Below are positions 1-6,385 of a stretch of 18,031 nt of DNA, piece by piece. How positions within the stretch are numbered: the first letter of the stretch is position 1; each line of letters begins with the position of its first letter. This DNA comes from DASSBG01 sp965651365. Its GTDB lineage: Bacteria; Pseudomonadota; Gammaproteobacteria; Xanthomonadales; Rhodanobacteraceae. Location: NCBI GenBank assembly GCA_965651365.1, contig CBFGSA010000055.1:1-18031 (forward strand), read 5' to 3'. The translations under genes and the position numbers were made by a program. The notes under the pieces were generated by a model. It worked only from the letters and a program-made list of their open reading frames with translations. It was not told the DNA's origin and searched no databases.

Positions 1-44
1 CAGCCGTTGGCGGTGTCGAGGACGTGGGTGGTGAGTTTGCCCAT
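1..44 (-). CDS. uraH: 5-hydroxyisourate hydrolase, N-terminal fragment (runs off left edge)
   Basis: Only the first 14 codons are inside the window. They read MGKLTTHVLDTANG, which is the hallmark N-terminus of transthyretin-like 5-hydroxyisourate hydrolases. The His of the HVLD motif is one of the family's catalytic histidines. The enzyme hydrolyses 5-hydroxyisourate, the product of urate oxidation, to OHCU, which is the substrate of the uraD product encoded at 5800-6333. The ATG lies 4 nt after the xdhC stop codon, so it is the next gene of the xdh transcript. The call rests on 14 residues, but those residues are characteristic and the context agrees. The rest of the gene lies outside the window. 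Confidence 0.82.
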   Translation of the reverse strand, partial: MGKLTTHVLDTANG

Positions 45-48
45 GGGT

Positions 49-1068
49 TTACCTTGCGTTGTGTCCGGTTTGGCGGCGGCGTGCGGACTCGCCTTCGGTG
101 GCGCGCGGCTCGGCGGCGAGGAGCTGGGCCATGATGCTGACGGCGATTTCCGGCGGGGTGTCGCTTTTCATTTCCAGGCCGATGGGGCCGTGGATGCGCT
201 CGCGCTGTGCATCCGGCACCCCTTGAGCGGCCAGTGTCTTGTGGATGTGGTCGATCTTGGCGCGACTGCCCATGACGCCAAGCCAGGGCAGCTCCAGCGG
301 CGCGAGTGCGGCCAGGGATTCGATGTCGCTGTCGACGGCGGTGGTCATCACCACTGCGCGGGTGAAGGCGGGGTGGCGGATCGCGTCGGCGACTTCCGCG
401 TAACTGGCGGGCACATGCCGCATCACGGCAGCCGGCCAGTCGCTGCCGTCGAACACGGCAGCGCGGGTGTCGAACACGTCGACGTGATAGCCGACTTCGC
501 CGGCCAGACGCGCCAGTGCCTTGCCGCAATGGCCGCCGCCGATGATGAGCAGGCGCCGGCGGTGGACGCTTTCCTCGCAATAGCGCCAGTCGTCGCCGCT
601 TTGCTCCAGACGCAGCGCACCGGCGGGATCGGGACCGGCTTCGCTGCACTCCAGCCCCGCCGCAGTGATCGTGAGCGTGTGGCATGGCGCATTCTGGTCG
701 TCGAGCGCGTGGCAAAATTGCCGGACAGGTTTCCGGTCGCGCTGCGGATCGAACACGGTGCTGAGATTGTGCTGCTCGCCGGCACAGATCAGGCCCGAGG
801 CCTCCGGCACGTTCTTGCGGTGGACCTGGCGCACCAGTTGCGGTGGCGCCGGACCGGCGGCAAGCCGTGTGCGTGCTTCCTCCAGCAGCTTGCGTTCCAT
901 GATACCGCCACCGATGGTGCCCAGCATGTTGCCGTCCTGGCCCAGCAGCAGCCGCGCGCCGGGGGTGCCGGGCGAGCCGCGCGTGGCCGCGGCCACGATG
1001 GCGATGAACACCGGCTCGCCCTGTGCCAGACGGGCATCGACGGATTGCCAGAAGTCAGATGTGGTCAC
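49..1068 (-). CDS. xdhC: XdhC, molybdenum cofactor insertion protein for xanthine dehydrogenase
   Basis: This is a 339-residue protein with both XdhC domains. XdhC proteins bind and sulfurate Moco and insert it into XdhB; they are not part of the mature enzyme. The N-terminal XdhC/CoxI domain covers about residues 5-75 (FIAIVAAATRGSPG near 21-34, GTIGGG near 50-55), with a conserved-type Cys95 in GLICAGE. The C-terminal Rossmann domain starts at RRLLIIGGGHCGKA (171-184) and ends with LGVMGSR (263-269) and PIGLEMKSDTPPEIA (295-309), which are typical of the family. I chose the GTG at 1068 because it gives a normal family N-terminus (TTSDFWQSV). The frame stays open further upstream, but that stretch is only intergenic repeat. 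The ribosome site is weak (GGGA about 8 nt upstream). It is followed at once by uraH and lies downstream of xdhB across a 443-bp repeat-filled gap. Confidence 0.93.
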   Translation of the reverse strand: MTTSDFWQSVDARLAQGEPVFIAIVAAATRGSPGTPGARLLLGQDGNMLGTIGGGIMERKLLEEARTRLAAGPAPPQLVRQVHRKNVPEASGLICAGEQHNLSTVFDPQRDRKPVRQFCHALDDQNAPCHTLTITAAGLECSEAGPDPAGALRLEQSGDDWRYCEESVHRRRLLIIGGGHCGKALARLAGEVGYHVDVFDTRAAVFDGSDWPAAVMRHVPASYAEVADAIRHPAFTRAVVMTTAVDSDIESLAALAPLELPWLGVMGSRAKIDHIHKTLAAQGVPDAQRERIHGPIGLEMKSDTPPEIAVSIMAQLLAAEPRATEGESARRRQTGHNAR

Positions 1069-1223
1069 GGTGAGTTTCCCGTGACATGTCGTCGGCCCAA
1101 TTCCCCAGCTTGGTCGTTCTGCGCAAGGTTGAACGCCTTTCCACCAGCACGCACAAAAAAGTGAGAGCGAATTGATTATCGCTTTGGCAGATTTCTCCGA
1201 GCGACAATGACTCACCGCTCGTT

Positions 1224-1266
1224 GAAAATGGATCCCGGGTTCTGCCTGCGGCAGCCCCAGGATGAC
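1224..1266 (-). repeat. Intergenic hairpin repeat, copy A
   Basis: On the plus strand this begins GAAAATGGATCCCGGGTT and ends CCCCAGGATGAC. It folds on itself from 1232 to 1263: ATCC-GGG-CTGCC pairs with GGCAG-CC-GGAT around a TGC loop, with small mismatches. Nearly the same unit occurs at 5698-5740, and divergent copies sit at 1341-1384 (opposite orientation) and 1428-1474. I orient the unit as starting at its GTCATCCTGG end. Confidence 0.8.
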
Positions 1267-1340
1267 AAGGACTGCAGAGTTGCGACCAGCCGTGCCCGGT
1301 CGCGGAATTCTGAGCGAGAAATTGACAATCCTCACGTCCT

Positions 1341-1384
1341 GTCGTCCTGGGGCCGAGCGCAGCGAGGAACCCGGGACCCATTGT
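1341..1384 (+). repeat. Intergenic hairpin repeat, copy B (inverted relative to A and C)
   Basis: It starts GTCGTCCTGGGGCCG and ends AACCCGGGACCCATTGTG, which is the reverse complement of the layout of copies A and C with some base changes. It pairs with copy C 43 nt downstream as an imperfect inverted repeat spanning about 1343-1473, so an RNA through this region could form one long stem instead of two small ones. Confidence 0.75.
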
Positions 1385-1427
1385 GCTCTGGGCGCTGCGG
1401 CGAGAAGCATCGGCATCGACAAAAACG

Positions 1428-1474
1428 GAAAATGGGTCCCGGGTTCCGGCCTGGCGGCCGGCCCCAGGACGACG
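1428..1474 (-). repeat. Intergenic hairpin repeat, copy C
   Basis: On the plus strand this reads GAAAATGGGTCCCGGGTT, then a CCGGCC/GGCCGG stem around a TGGC loop, and ends CCCCAGGACGAC. The outer arms GTCC-GGG and CC-GGAC also pair. The stem bases differ from copy A but compensate each other, which indicates that the hairpin structure rather than the sequence is kept. Confidence 0.75.
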
Positions 1475-1511
1475 GGAATACTTGGCTGTCGTTCGAGTTG
1501 ACGCCACTTGG

Positions 1512-3902
1512 CTAGGGTGTCACTTCGGGCGCTTCGGCCGGGCTGGGTGCCGGGGCCGGGGACTTGCCCTGCTCGCGCATGCGCTGGCGCAAGGTTTCGA
1601 TGGCCATCAGCACGGCTTCGGGCGTGGCCGGGGCGTGCATGGGTGCGGCCCAGCGGCCGTTGCCGACGGCGGCCACGGCATCGCGGATGGCGTGCAGCAC
1701 GGATGGTGCCAGCATCAGCGGCGGCTCGCCCACGGCCTTGGAGCGGTAGATGGTGTCCTCGTGGCATTCGCCGTGCTCATAGAGCTCGACCCGGAACTCG
1801 GCCGGCACGTCGCCGCAGCCGGGGATCTTGTAGGTCGACGGCGAGTGGGTCCTGAGGTGGCCCTGCGGATCCCACCACAGTTCCTCGCTGGTCAGCCAGC
1901 CCACGCCCTGGATGAAGCCGCCTTCGATCTGGCCGATGTCGATGGCCGGATTCAGGGAGCGGCCGACATCGTGCAGGATGTCGATCCGGCTCACGCGGTA
2001 TTCGCCGGTAAGCGTGTCCACCAGCACCTCGGACACGGCGGCGCCGTAGGCGAAATAGTAGAAGGCATGGCCACAGCCATTTTTGTCGGGATCGATTTTT
2101 GGCGTCTTGTAGAAGCCCGCGGCCGACAACTGCACCCGCGCGAAATAGGCCATGTCGATGATTTCGGCAAAGCTGCCCAGGCGGCGCGCGCCGGCAAACA
2201 CGGCGTTGTCCCGAAAATCGACCGGCGCATTGGCATCGAGGCCGTAGTGGGTGCGCACGGCCGGGCGCAGGCGGTCCAGAATCTGGCTGGCCGCATCGTG
2301 GGCGGCGGCGGCATTGAGGTCGGTACCGGTCGAGGCCGAGGTGGCCGAGGCATTGGGCACCTTGCCGGTAGTGGTGGCGCTGATGCGGATGCGATCGAGG
2401 TCGATGCCGAACACGTCGGCGACCACCTGGGCCACCTTGATGTGCAGGCCCTGGCCCATCTCGGTGCCGCCGTGATTGAGCTGTACGCTGCCATCGCGGT
2501 AGACCAGCACCAGCGCGCCGGCCTGGTTGTGGAACTTGGTGGTGAAGGAGATGCCGAACTTGATCGGCGTCAGCGAGATGCCCTTTTTCAGCCATTCGTG
2601 GCGCGCATTGAATTCACGCACCGCCGCACGGCGCCGCGCATAGTCGCTGCGGATCTCCAGCTCGGCCACCAGCTCGGGCAGGATGTTGTCTTCCAGCACT
2701 TGGCCGTAGGGCGTGATATTGCGCTCGTCCTTGCCGTAGAAGTTGAGCTTGCGGATGTCCAGCGGGTCCTTGCCCAGGTGATGGGCGATCTGGTCGATGA
2801 TGTGCTCCATGCCGCACACCCCCTGCGGGCCGCCGAAGCCGCGAAAAGCGGTGTTCGACACGCGATTGGTGCGGCACTTGTACGAGGTGATGCGCACGTT
2901 GTCGCAGTAATAGGCGTTCTCGGCGTGGTACATCGCGCGCATCGACACGGCATCGGACAGGTCCGGCGAGTAGCCGGCATCGGCGGCCTGCATCTGCTCC
3001 ATGCCGAGGATGCGGCCGTCATCATCGAAGCCGACCCGATAGTCCAGCAGCGAGCTCTGGCGCTTGCCGGTGATGGCGATGTCGTCGTCGCGGTCCAGCC
3101 GGTACTTGACCGGGCGGCCGCTGCGCCGGGCCAGCATGGCGGCAATCGCGGCAAACCAGGCGGGCTGGGTTTCCTTGCCGCCGAAGCCGCCGCCCATGCG
3201 CCGGTTCTCGACCGTCACGGCATGCTCGGCCACGCCCAGCACCTTGGCCACGGCACGCTGCACCTGGGCCGGCTGCTGGGTGGAGCTGTGAATGAGCATG
3301 TCGCCGTCTTCCTGCGGGATGGCCATGGCATTCTGGCCTTCCAGATAGAAGTGTTCCTGGCCGCCGAAATGGGTGCGCCCGGATAACTGGTGCGGCGCGG
3401 CGGCGATGGCGGCATCCGGGTCGCCGCGCTGCCATTGGCGCGGTGGCGCGACTTCGGACTTTTTGGCCAGCGCATCCTCGATGCTCAGAATCGCGGGCAG
3501 ATCCTCGTAGCCGATCTCGGCCAGCTTGGCGGCCGCGCGCGCCGCATCGACCGACTGGGCCGCCACCGCAAACAGCGGCTGGCCGTGAAACTGCACCTCG
3601 CCGTCGGCGAACACCAGGTCGCCGGGACCGGCCGGGCCGATATCGTTGCGGCCCTCGCCGAAGTCGGCCGCGCTGATCACCGCGGCCACGCCCGGTGCGC
3701 TGCGCACCGCATCGAGATCAAGGCGCGTGATGCGCGCATGGGCGCGATCGGCCAGGCGCGCGTAGACATGCAGCAGGCCGCGCGGTTCGGGAATGTCGTC
3801 ACCGTAAAGCGCCTCGCCGGTGACGTGCTTGCGCGCGCTGTCGTGGATCTTCGAGACCCGGACAATGCTGCTCTGGGGATTGCTGGGTTCGGTCAGGCTC
3901 AT
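1512..3902 (-). CDS. xdhB: Xanthine dehydrogenase, molybdopterin-binding large subunit
   Basis: This 796-residue protein is the size of bacterial XdhB. It carries the Moco and the active site that oxidises hypoxanthine to xanthine and xanthine to urate, working as a cytoplasmic complex with XdhA. Signature segments are GGQEHFYLEGQ (180-190), MGGGFGGKETQ (236-246), AFRGFGGPQG (352-361), HGGTEMGQGLHIKVAQ and VGEPPLMLAPS near the end. By spacing, Q209, E244, R322 and F356 match bovine Gln767, Glu802, Arg880 and Phe914, and E726 in GEPP is the catalytic base. The E244/R322 pair is what binds purine, so this is a true xanthine dehydrogenase rather than an aldehyde or CO oxidase relative. The ATG overlaps the xdhA stop as ATGA, with GAGG 7 nt upstream. 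The C-terminus has a Pro/Ala-rich tail of about 20 residues. Confidence 0.97.
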   Translation of the reverse strand: MSLTEPSNPQSSIVRVSKIHDSARKHVTGEALYGDDIPEPRGLLHVYARLADRAHARITRLDLDAVRSAPGVAAVISAADFGEGRNDIGPAGPGDLVFADGEVQFHGQPLFAVAAQSVDAARAAAKLAEIGYEDLPAILSIEDALAKKSEVAPPRQWQRGDPDAAIAAAPHQLSGRTHFGGQEHFYLEGQNAMAIPQEDGDMLIHSSTQQPAQVQRAVAKVLGVAEHAVTVENRRMGGGFGGKETQPAWFAAIAAMLARRSGRPVKYRLDRDDDIAITGKRQSSLLDYRVGFDDDGRILGMEQMQAADAGYSPDLSDAVSMRAMYHAENAYYCDNVRITSYKCRTNRVSNTAFRGFGGPQGVCGMEHIIDQIAHHLGKDPLDIRKLNFYGKDERNITPYGQVLEDNILPELVAELEIRSDYARRRAAVREFNARHEWLKKGISLTPIKFGISFTTKFHNQAGALVLVYRDGSVQLNHGGTEMGQGLHIKVAQVVADVFGIDLDRIRISATTTGKVPNASATSASTGTDLNAAAAHDAASQILDRLRPAVRTHYGLDANAPVDFRDNAVFAGARRLGSFAEIIDMAYFARVQLSAAGFYKTPKIDPDKNGCGHAFYYFAYGAAVSEVLVDTLTGEYRVSRIDILHDVGRSLNPAIDIGQIEGGFIQGVGWLTSEELWWDPQGHLRTHSPSTYKIPGCGDVPAEFRVELYEHGECHEDTIYRSKAVGEPPLMLAPSVLHAIRDAVAAVGNGRWAAPMHAPATPEAVLMAIETLRQRMREQGKSPAPAPSPAEAPEVTP

Positions 3903-5365
3903 GCGGCCGCCTCGTCTTCGAGCACCCGGGTGGCCGCACCGGGCTGGCTCGTTTCAATGAAAAACTTGTGCAGCAGACGCGCGCTGACCACGCTGCGGTA
4001 GCGCGCCGTGGCGCGCATGTCGGTCAGCGGCGTGAATTCGTTTTCCAGCACCTGTTCGGCCACGGCCAGGCTGGCCGCATTCCACGGCTGGCCGCGCAGC
4101 GCGGCTTCGGTCTTGTGTGCGCGCGCCGGCACCGCGGCCACGCCACCGAAACCGGTGCGTACCTCGCTGGCAATGCCGTTCTCCAGCCGGATCTTGAACG
4201 CCGCGCACACGGCCGAGATGTCGGAATCGAAGCGCTTGGAAAGCTTGTAGCAGGCGAAGTGTTCGTTTTCTACCAGCTTGGGAATGCGCACGCGCTCGAC
4301 GTATTCGCCGCGCGCACGATCCTGCTTCTGGTAGTCGAGATACAGATCCTCCAGCGCCAGCTCACGGCGCCCGCCGGGGCCGCGCAGCACCACCGTGGCG
4401 CCGAGTGCGATCAGCGCCGGCATCGAGTCGCCGATCGGCGAGCCGTTGGCGACATTGCCGCCGACGGTGGACGAATTGCGGATCAGGGTGGAGCCGAAGC
4501 GGCGCAGCAATTCGCCAAAGTCGGGGAAACAGCGCTTGAGCACCGGCAGGATTTCGCTGTGGGTGACCATGGCACCGATATCGATGGCCGTGTCGGTTTC
4601 CTCGAAGCCCTTCAGTTCGGCCACCCGCCCCAGCCAGATCACGCTGGCCAGATCGCGGTGCTGCTTGGTGACCCACAGGCCCACGTCGGTCGCGCCGGCC
4701 AGCAGCGTTGCATCCGGGTCGGCGGCTAGCAGCTCGTCGAGCTGGGCCAGCGAGGTGGGCGCGGCGTAGCGCCGACCCTCGTATTCGAGCACCAATGGCT
4801 CGTCATGGCGCAGCGCGTGCAGCCGCGCGGCAATTTCAGCTTCCCGCTCAAGCAGCGGCTCCTGCCAGGGGATGTCCCACATCGCGGCGGCGGCATCGGT
4901 GATCGGGCGATAGCCGGTGCAGCGGCACAGATTGCCGGCCAGGGTGTCGCAGACCTGGCGGTGACTGGGCCGCGCCTCGCCCCGATGCAGATACAAGGCA
5001 AACAGCGACATCACGAAACCGGGGGTGCAGAAACCACACTGCGAGGCGTGCTGCTCGACCATCGCCTGCTGCACCGGATGCAGACGGCCGTCGGCCTGCT
5101 TCAGGTGCTCGACGGTGAGCAACTGGCAGCCGTCCAGCGCCGGCAGGAACAGGATGCAGGCATTGACCGCGCGCCAGCGCATGTTGCCCGCGCCCGCCGG
5201 CTCGCCGATCACCACCGAGCAGGCGCCGCAATCGCCCTCGGCGCAGCCTTCCTTGGTGCCGTGCAGGCCGGCGTGTTCACGCAGCCAGCGCAGCACGGTG
5301 AGCGTCGGGTCGACTTCGGTCAACTCGATCAGCGCGTCGTTCAACAAAAATCGCAAGGTCTGCAT
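3899..5365 (-). CDS. xdhA: Xanthine dehydrogenase, iron-sulfur/FAD small subunit
   Basis: This 488-residue protein carries electrons from the Mo centre through two [2Fe-2S] clusters to FAD and NAD+. The plant-type ferredoxin domain has Cys41, Cys46, Cys49 (GCAEGDCGAC) and Cys70. The second cluster domain has Cys110 and Cys113 (QCGFCTPGF) and Cys147 and Cys149 (NLCRCTGY). The FAD domain follows, with LLAGATDVGLW and the FAD-binding NSSTVGGNVANGSPIGD. I chose the ATG at 5365 because GGAG (5372-5375) sits 6 nt upstream and the protein then begins as the family does (MQTLRFLLND). Upstream in-frame ATGs at 5377 and 5404 have no ribosome site. It is the first gene of the minus-strand arm and overlaps xdhB by 4 nt. 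No cofactor ligand is missing. Confidence 0.97.
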   Translation of the reverse strand: MQTLRFLLNDALIELTEVDPTLTVLRWLREHAGLHGTKEGCAEGDCGACSVVIGEPAGAGNMRWRAVNACILFLPALDGCQLLTVEHLKQADGRLHPVQQAMVEQHASQCGFCTPGFVMSLFALYLHRGEARPSHRQVCDTLAGNLCRCTGYRPITDAAAAMWDIPWQEPLLEREAEIAARLHALRHDEPLVLEYEGRRYAAPTSLAQLDELLAADPDATLLAGATDVGLWVTKQHRDLASVIWLGRVAELKGFEETDTAIDIGAMVTHSEILPVLKRCFPDFGELLRRFGSTLIRNSSTVGGNVANGSPIGDSMPALIALGATVVLRGPGGRRELALEDLYLDYQKQDRARGEYVERVRIPKLVENEHFACYKLSKRFDSDISAVCAAFKIRLENGIASEVRTGFGGVAAVPARAHKTEAALRGQPWNAASLAVAEQVLENEFTPLTDMRATARYRSVVSARLLHKFFIETSQPGAATRVLEDEAAA

Positions 5366-5416
5366 GCAGCGCTCCATTCGGGTGCCGCGCGGCCAACCCG
5401 ACATGGGGCGATCACA

Positions 5417-5480
5417 TTGTCACCGACAGGTTGGAGCGGGCAGTGCTATTGTCATCATTGCACTTCAGCTCATGTTGTCA
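5417..5480. promoter_or_regulatory. Three TTGTCA boxes upstream of xdhA, possible operator
   Basis: TTGTCA occurs at 5417-5422, 5449-5454 and 5475-5480, all in the same orientation and 32 and 26 nt apart. The latter two overlap the -10 and -35 of the candidate xdhA promoter, and the first lies in the leader. The arrangement would suit a repressor or activator, but no regulator gene is present in the window and chance cannot be excluded. Confidence 0.25.
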
Positions 5481-5481
5481 A
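5454..5481 (-). promoter_or_regulatory. Candidate sigma-70 promoter of xdhA
   Basis: On the minus strand a perfect TTGACA -35 box (5476-5481) is followed after 16 nt by AATGAT (5454-5459), which matches 4 of 6 bases of the -10 consensus. Transcription would start near 5447 and leave a leader of about 80 nt before xdhA. The call is based on the motif only. Confidence 0.4.
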
Positions 5482-5531
5482 TAGCAGCCTGGAGCCGAAT
5501 GACACTTTGTTGAGCGCTGGGCGGCAGCTTC

Positions 5532-5636
5532 CGTCATCCTGGACACCGCGAAGCGGTGATCCGGACGCTGAGGCAGGACTGCCGAAAGCGAACATCGGCG
5601 GAGCCGATGGCCCGGAGGGCGAGCGTCAGGATGACG
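5532..5636. repeat. 105-bp element with 10-bp terminal inverted repeats and two internal hairpins (copy D)
   Basis: The ends are CGTCATCCTG (5532-5541) and CAGGATGACG (5627-5636), a perfect inverted pair. Inside are a CACCGC-gaa-GCGGTG hairpin near 5544-5558 and a CATCGGC-gga-GCCGATG hairpin at 5593-5609. The ends share the GTCATCCTGG signature of copies A, B, C and E, so this is a longer relative. It has no coding capacity and looks like a MITE- or REP-like non-autonomous repeat. Confidence 0.7.
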
Positions 5637-5660
5637 CGAGTAAATCCATTTTGATTTTGA

Positions 5661-5680
5661 CGGCAGTGGCGATACTGCCG
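5661..5680. repeat. Perfect 7-bp hairpin between repeats D and E
   Basis: CGGCAGT and ACTGCCG flank a 6-nt loop. The flanks are ATCCATTTT (5644-5652) and AAAATGGAT (5699-5707), themselves an inverted pair, so the whole 5644-5707 stretch could be one nested stem. The plus strand continues TGTTTTG, which is not a convincing terminator U-tract. Confidence 0.45.
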
Positions 5681-5697
5681 TGTTTTGCCTACTGTTT

Positions 5698-5740
5698 GAA
5701 AATGGATCCCGGGTTCCGCCTGCGGCGGCCCCAGGATGAC
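5698..5740 (-). repeat. Intergenic hairpin repeat, copy E
   Basis: This is almost identical to copy A at 1224-1266. The plus strand starts GAAAATGGATCCCGGGTT and ends CCCCAGGATGAC. The stem arms are CCGCC and GGCGG around a TGC loop where copy A has CTGCC and GGCAG, so the pairing is preserved by paired base changes. It ends only about 60 nt before the uraD start codon. Confidence 0.8.
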
Positions 5741-5799
5741 GAGAAATGGCGTCACCCAAGCGTCATTGCCCCAAGCCGCCAGTCAGGATTCCAGGCACA

Positions 5800-6333
5800 A
5801 TGAACGACTCCAAACCCATCCTTGATCCACGCCCCAGCGCCATGCCCGAAGACGATTTCGTGGCCCGTTTCGGCCACGTCTACGAGCATTCGCCGTGGGT
5901 AGCGCAGCGCGCCTGGCACGCGGGACTGGATGCCGACGCGGACACGTCGGGCGGCCTGGCGGCAGGGCTGGCCACGCAGGTCGATGCGGCCAGCGCGGAG
6001 GAACAACTCGCGCTGATCCGCGCCCACCCGGACCTGGGCGGACGTGCGGCGCAGGCAGGCACGCTCACTCCCGACTCGGCACGCGAGCAGGCCGGGGCCG
6101 GCCTTGATGCGTGTTCACCGGAGGAATTTGAACGCCTGCAGCAGCTCAACCGCGCCTACACGGCGCGCTTCGGATTTCCGTTCGTGATCGCCGTCAAGGG
6201 ACTGAGCCGCGCGGACATCCTGGCGGCGATGGCCGCCCGGCTCGACAATGATCCGCAGCGCGAGCGCCAGACCGCGCTCGCCGAAATCCACAAGATCGCG
6301 CGCCTGCGGCTGGCGACCATGGCGCAGCCGTAA
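5800..6333 (+). CDS. uraD: 2-oxo-4-hydroxy-4-carboxy-5-ureidoimidazoline (OHCU) decarboxylase
   Basis: This 177-residue protein catalyses the last step from urate to S-allantoin, decarboxylating the OHCU made by UraH. Family segments are FGHVYEHSPWVA (24-35), LIRAHPDLGG (72-81), SAREQAGAGL (93-102), NRAYTARFGFPFVIAVKG (117-134) and AEIHKIARLRL (161-171). By spacing, His76 and Glu96 match the catalytic His67 and Glu87 of the zebrafish enzyme. I chose the ATG at 5800 because it gives the usual family length. Reading further upstream enters the repeat region, and the next ATG (5842) would still keep the domain but lacks a ribosome site. It is followed 52 nt later by add on the same strand and is divergent from xdhA. 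Confidence 0.95.
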   Translation: MNDSKPILDPRPSAMPEDDFVARFGHVYEHSPWVAQRAWHAGLDADADTSGGLAAGLATQVDAASAEEQLALIRAHPDLGGRAAQAGTLTPDSAREQAGAGLDACSPEEFERLQQLNRAYTARFGFPFVIAVKGLSRADILAAMAARLDNDPQRERQTALAEIHKIARLRLATMAQP

Positions 6334-6351
6334 CAAGCCGCGCCGATCTTC

Positions 6352-6357
6352 TACAAT
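6352..6357 (+). promoter_or_regulatory. Possible -10 box upstream of add
   Basis: TACAAT lies in the 52-nt uraD-add spacer, 28 nt before the start codon. No good -35 is visible at the right distance. The same CTACAAT heptamer precedes the GT2 gene at 9450-9456. It may be a secondary promoter inside the uraD-add unit. Confidence 0.22.
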
Positions 6358-6385
6358 CGCCAATCACATCGAGGGGAGACAGCAC

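Larger units (their letters stand above)
1069..1511. other. 443-bp non-coding gap inside the xdh gene group, filled with hairpin repeats
   Basis: No credible gene lies between the xdhB stop and the xdhC start. Three copies of one hairpin repeat occupy about 1224-1474, and the rest (1069-1223, 1475-1511) shows nothing I recognise. Short open frames here are translations of the repeats. Adjacent genes of this group otherwise overlap or sit within a few bases, so this gap is out of character and looks like repeat insertion. I see no clear separate promoter for xdhC. Confidence 0.8.
5366..5799. other. 434-bp divergent intergenic region between xdhA and uraD
   Basis: This region separates the two arms of the purine cluster. 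The xdhA-proximal part (5405-5481) holds a candidate promoter and three TTGTCA boxes. The uraD-proximal part (5532-5740) holds two hairpin repeat elements. No open frame here looks real, and the short ones are translations of the repeats. Confidence 0.8.

Noticed and set aside
7..1164. Long plus-strand open frame (385 codons) opposite xdhC
   Set aside because: It lies antisense to a well-recognised gene, its translation shows no family motif, and long antisense frames are expected in high-GC DNA.
1224..1474. Possible CRISPR array
   Set aside because: The copies are few, alternate in orientation, are unequally spaced and have no cas genes nearby.
1207..1515. Small open frames in the xdhB-xdhC gap, and similar ones at 5478-5759, with peptides such as RHPGAAAGGTRDPFS or MDPGF
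   Set aside because: They are translations of the hairpin repeat, a common source of false small proteins. They have no ribosome sites and differ between copies.
1069..1767. Upstream extension of xdhC to a 572-residue protein
   Set aside because: The extra residues translate the intergenic repeats and the end of xdhB in another frame. The family N-terminus begins at the GTG at 1068.
1383..3386. 667-codon plus-strand open frame opposite xdhB
   Set aside because: It is antisense to xdhB, whose motifs are complete. The translation has low complexity rich in Gly, Ala and His, typical of antisense frames, and it starts within repeat copies.
5661..5680. Rho-independent terminator
   Set aside because: The stem is good, but the following TGTTTTG is a poor U-tract and no gene ends nearby on either strand; it fits as part of the repeat block.
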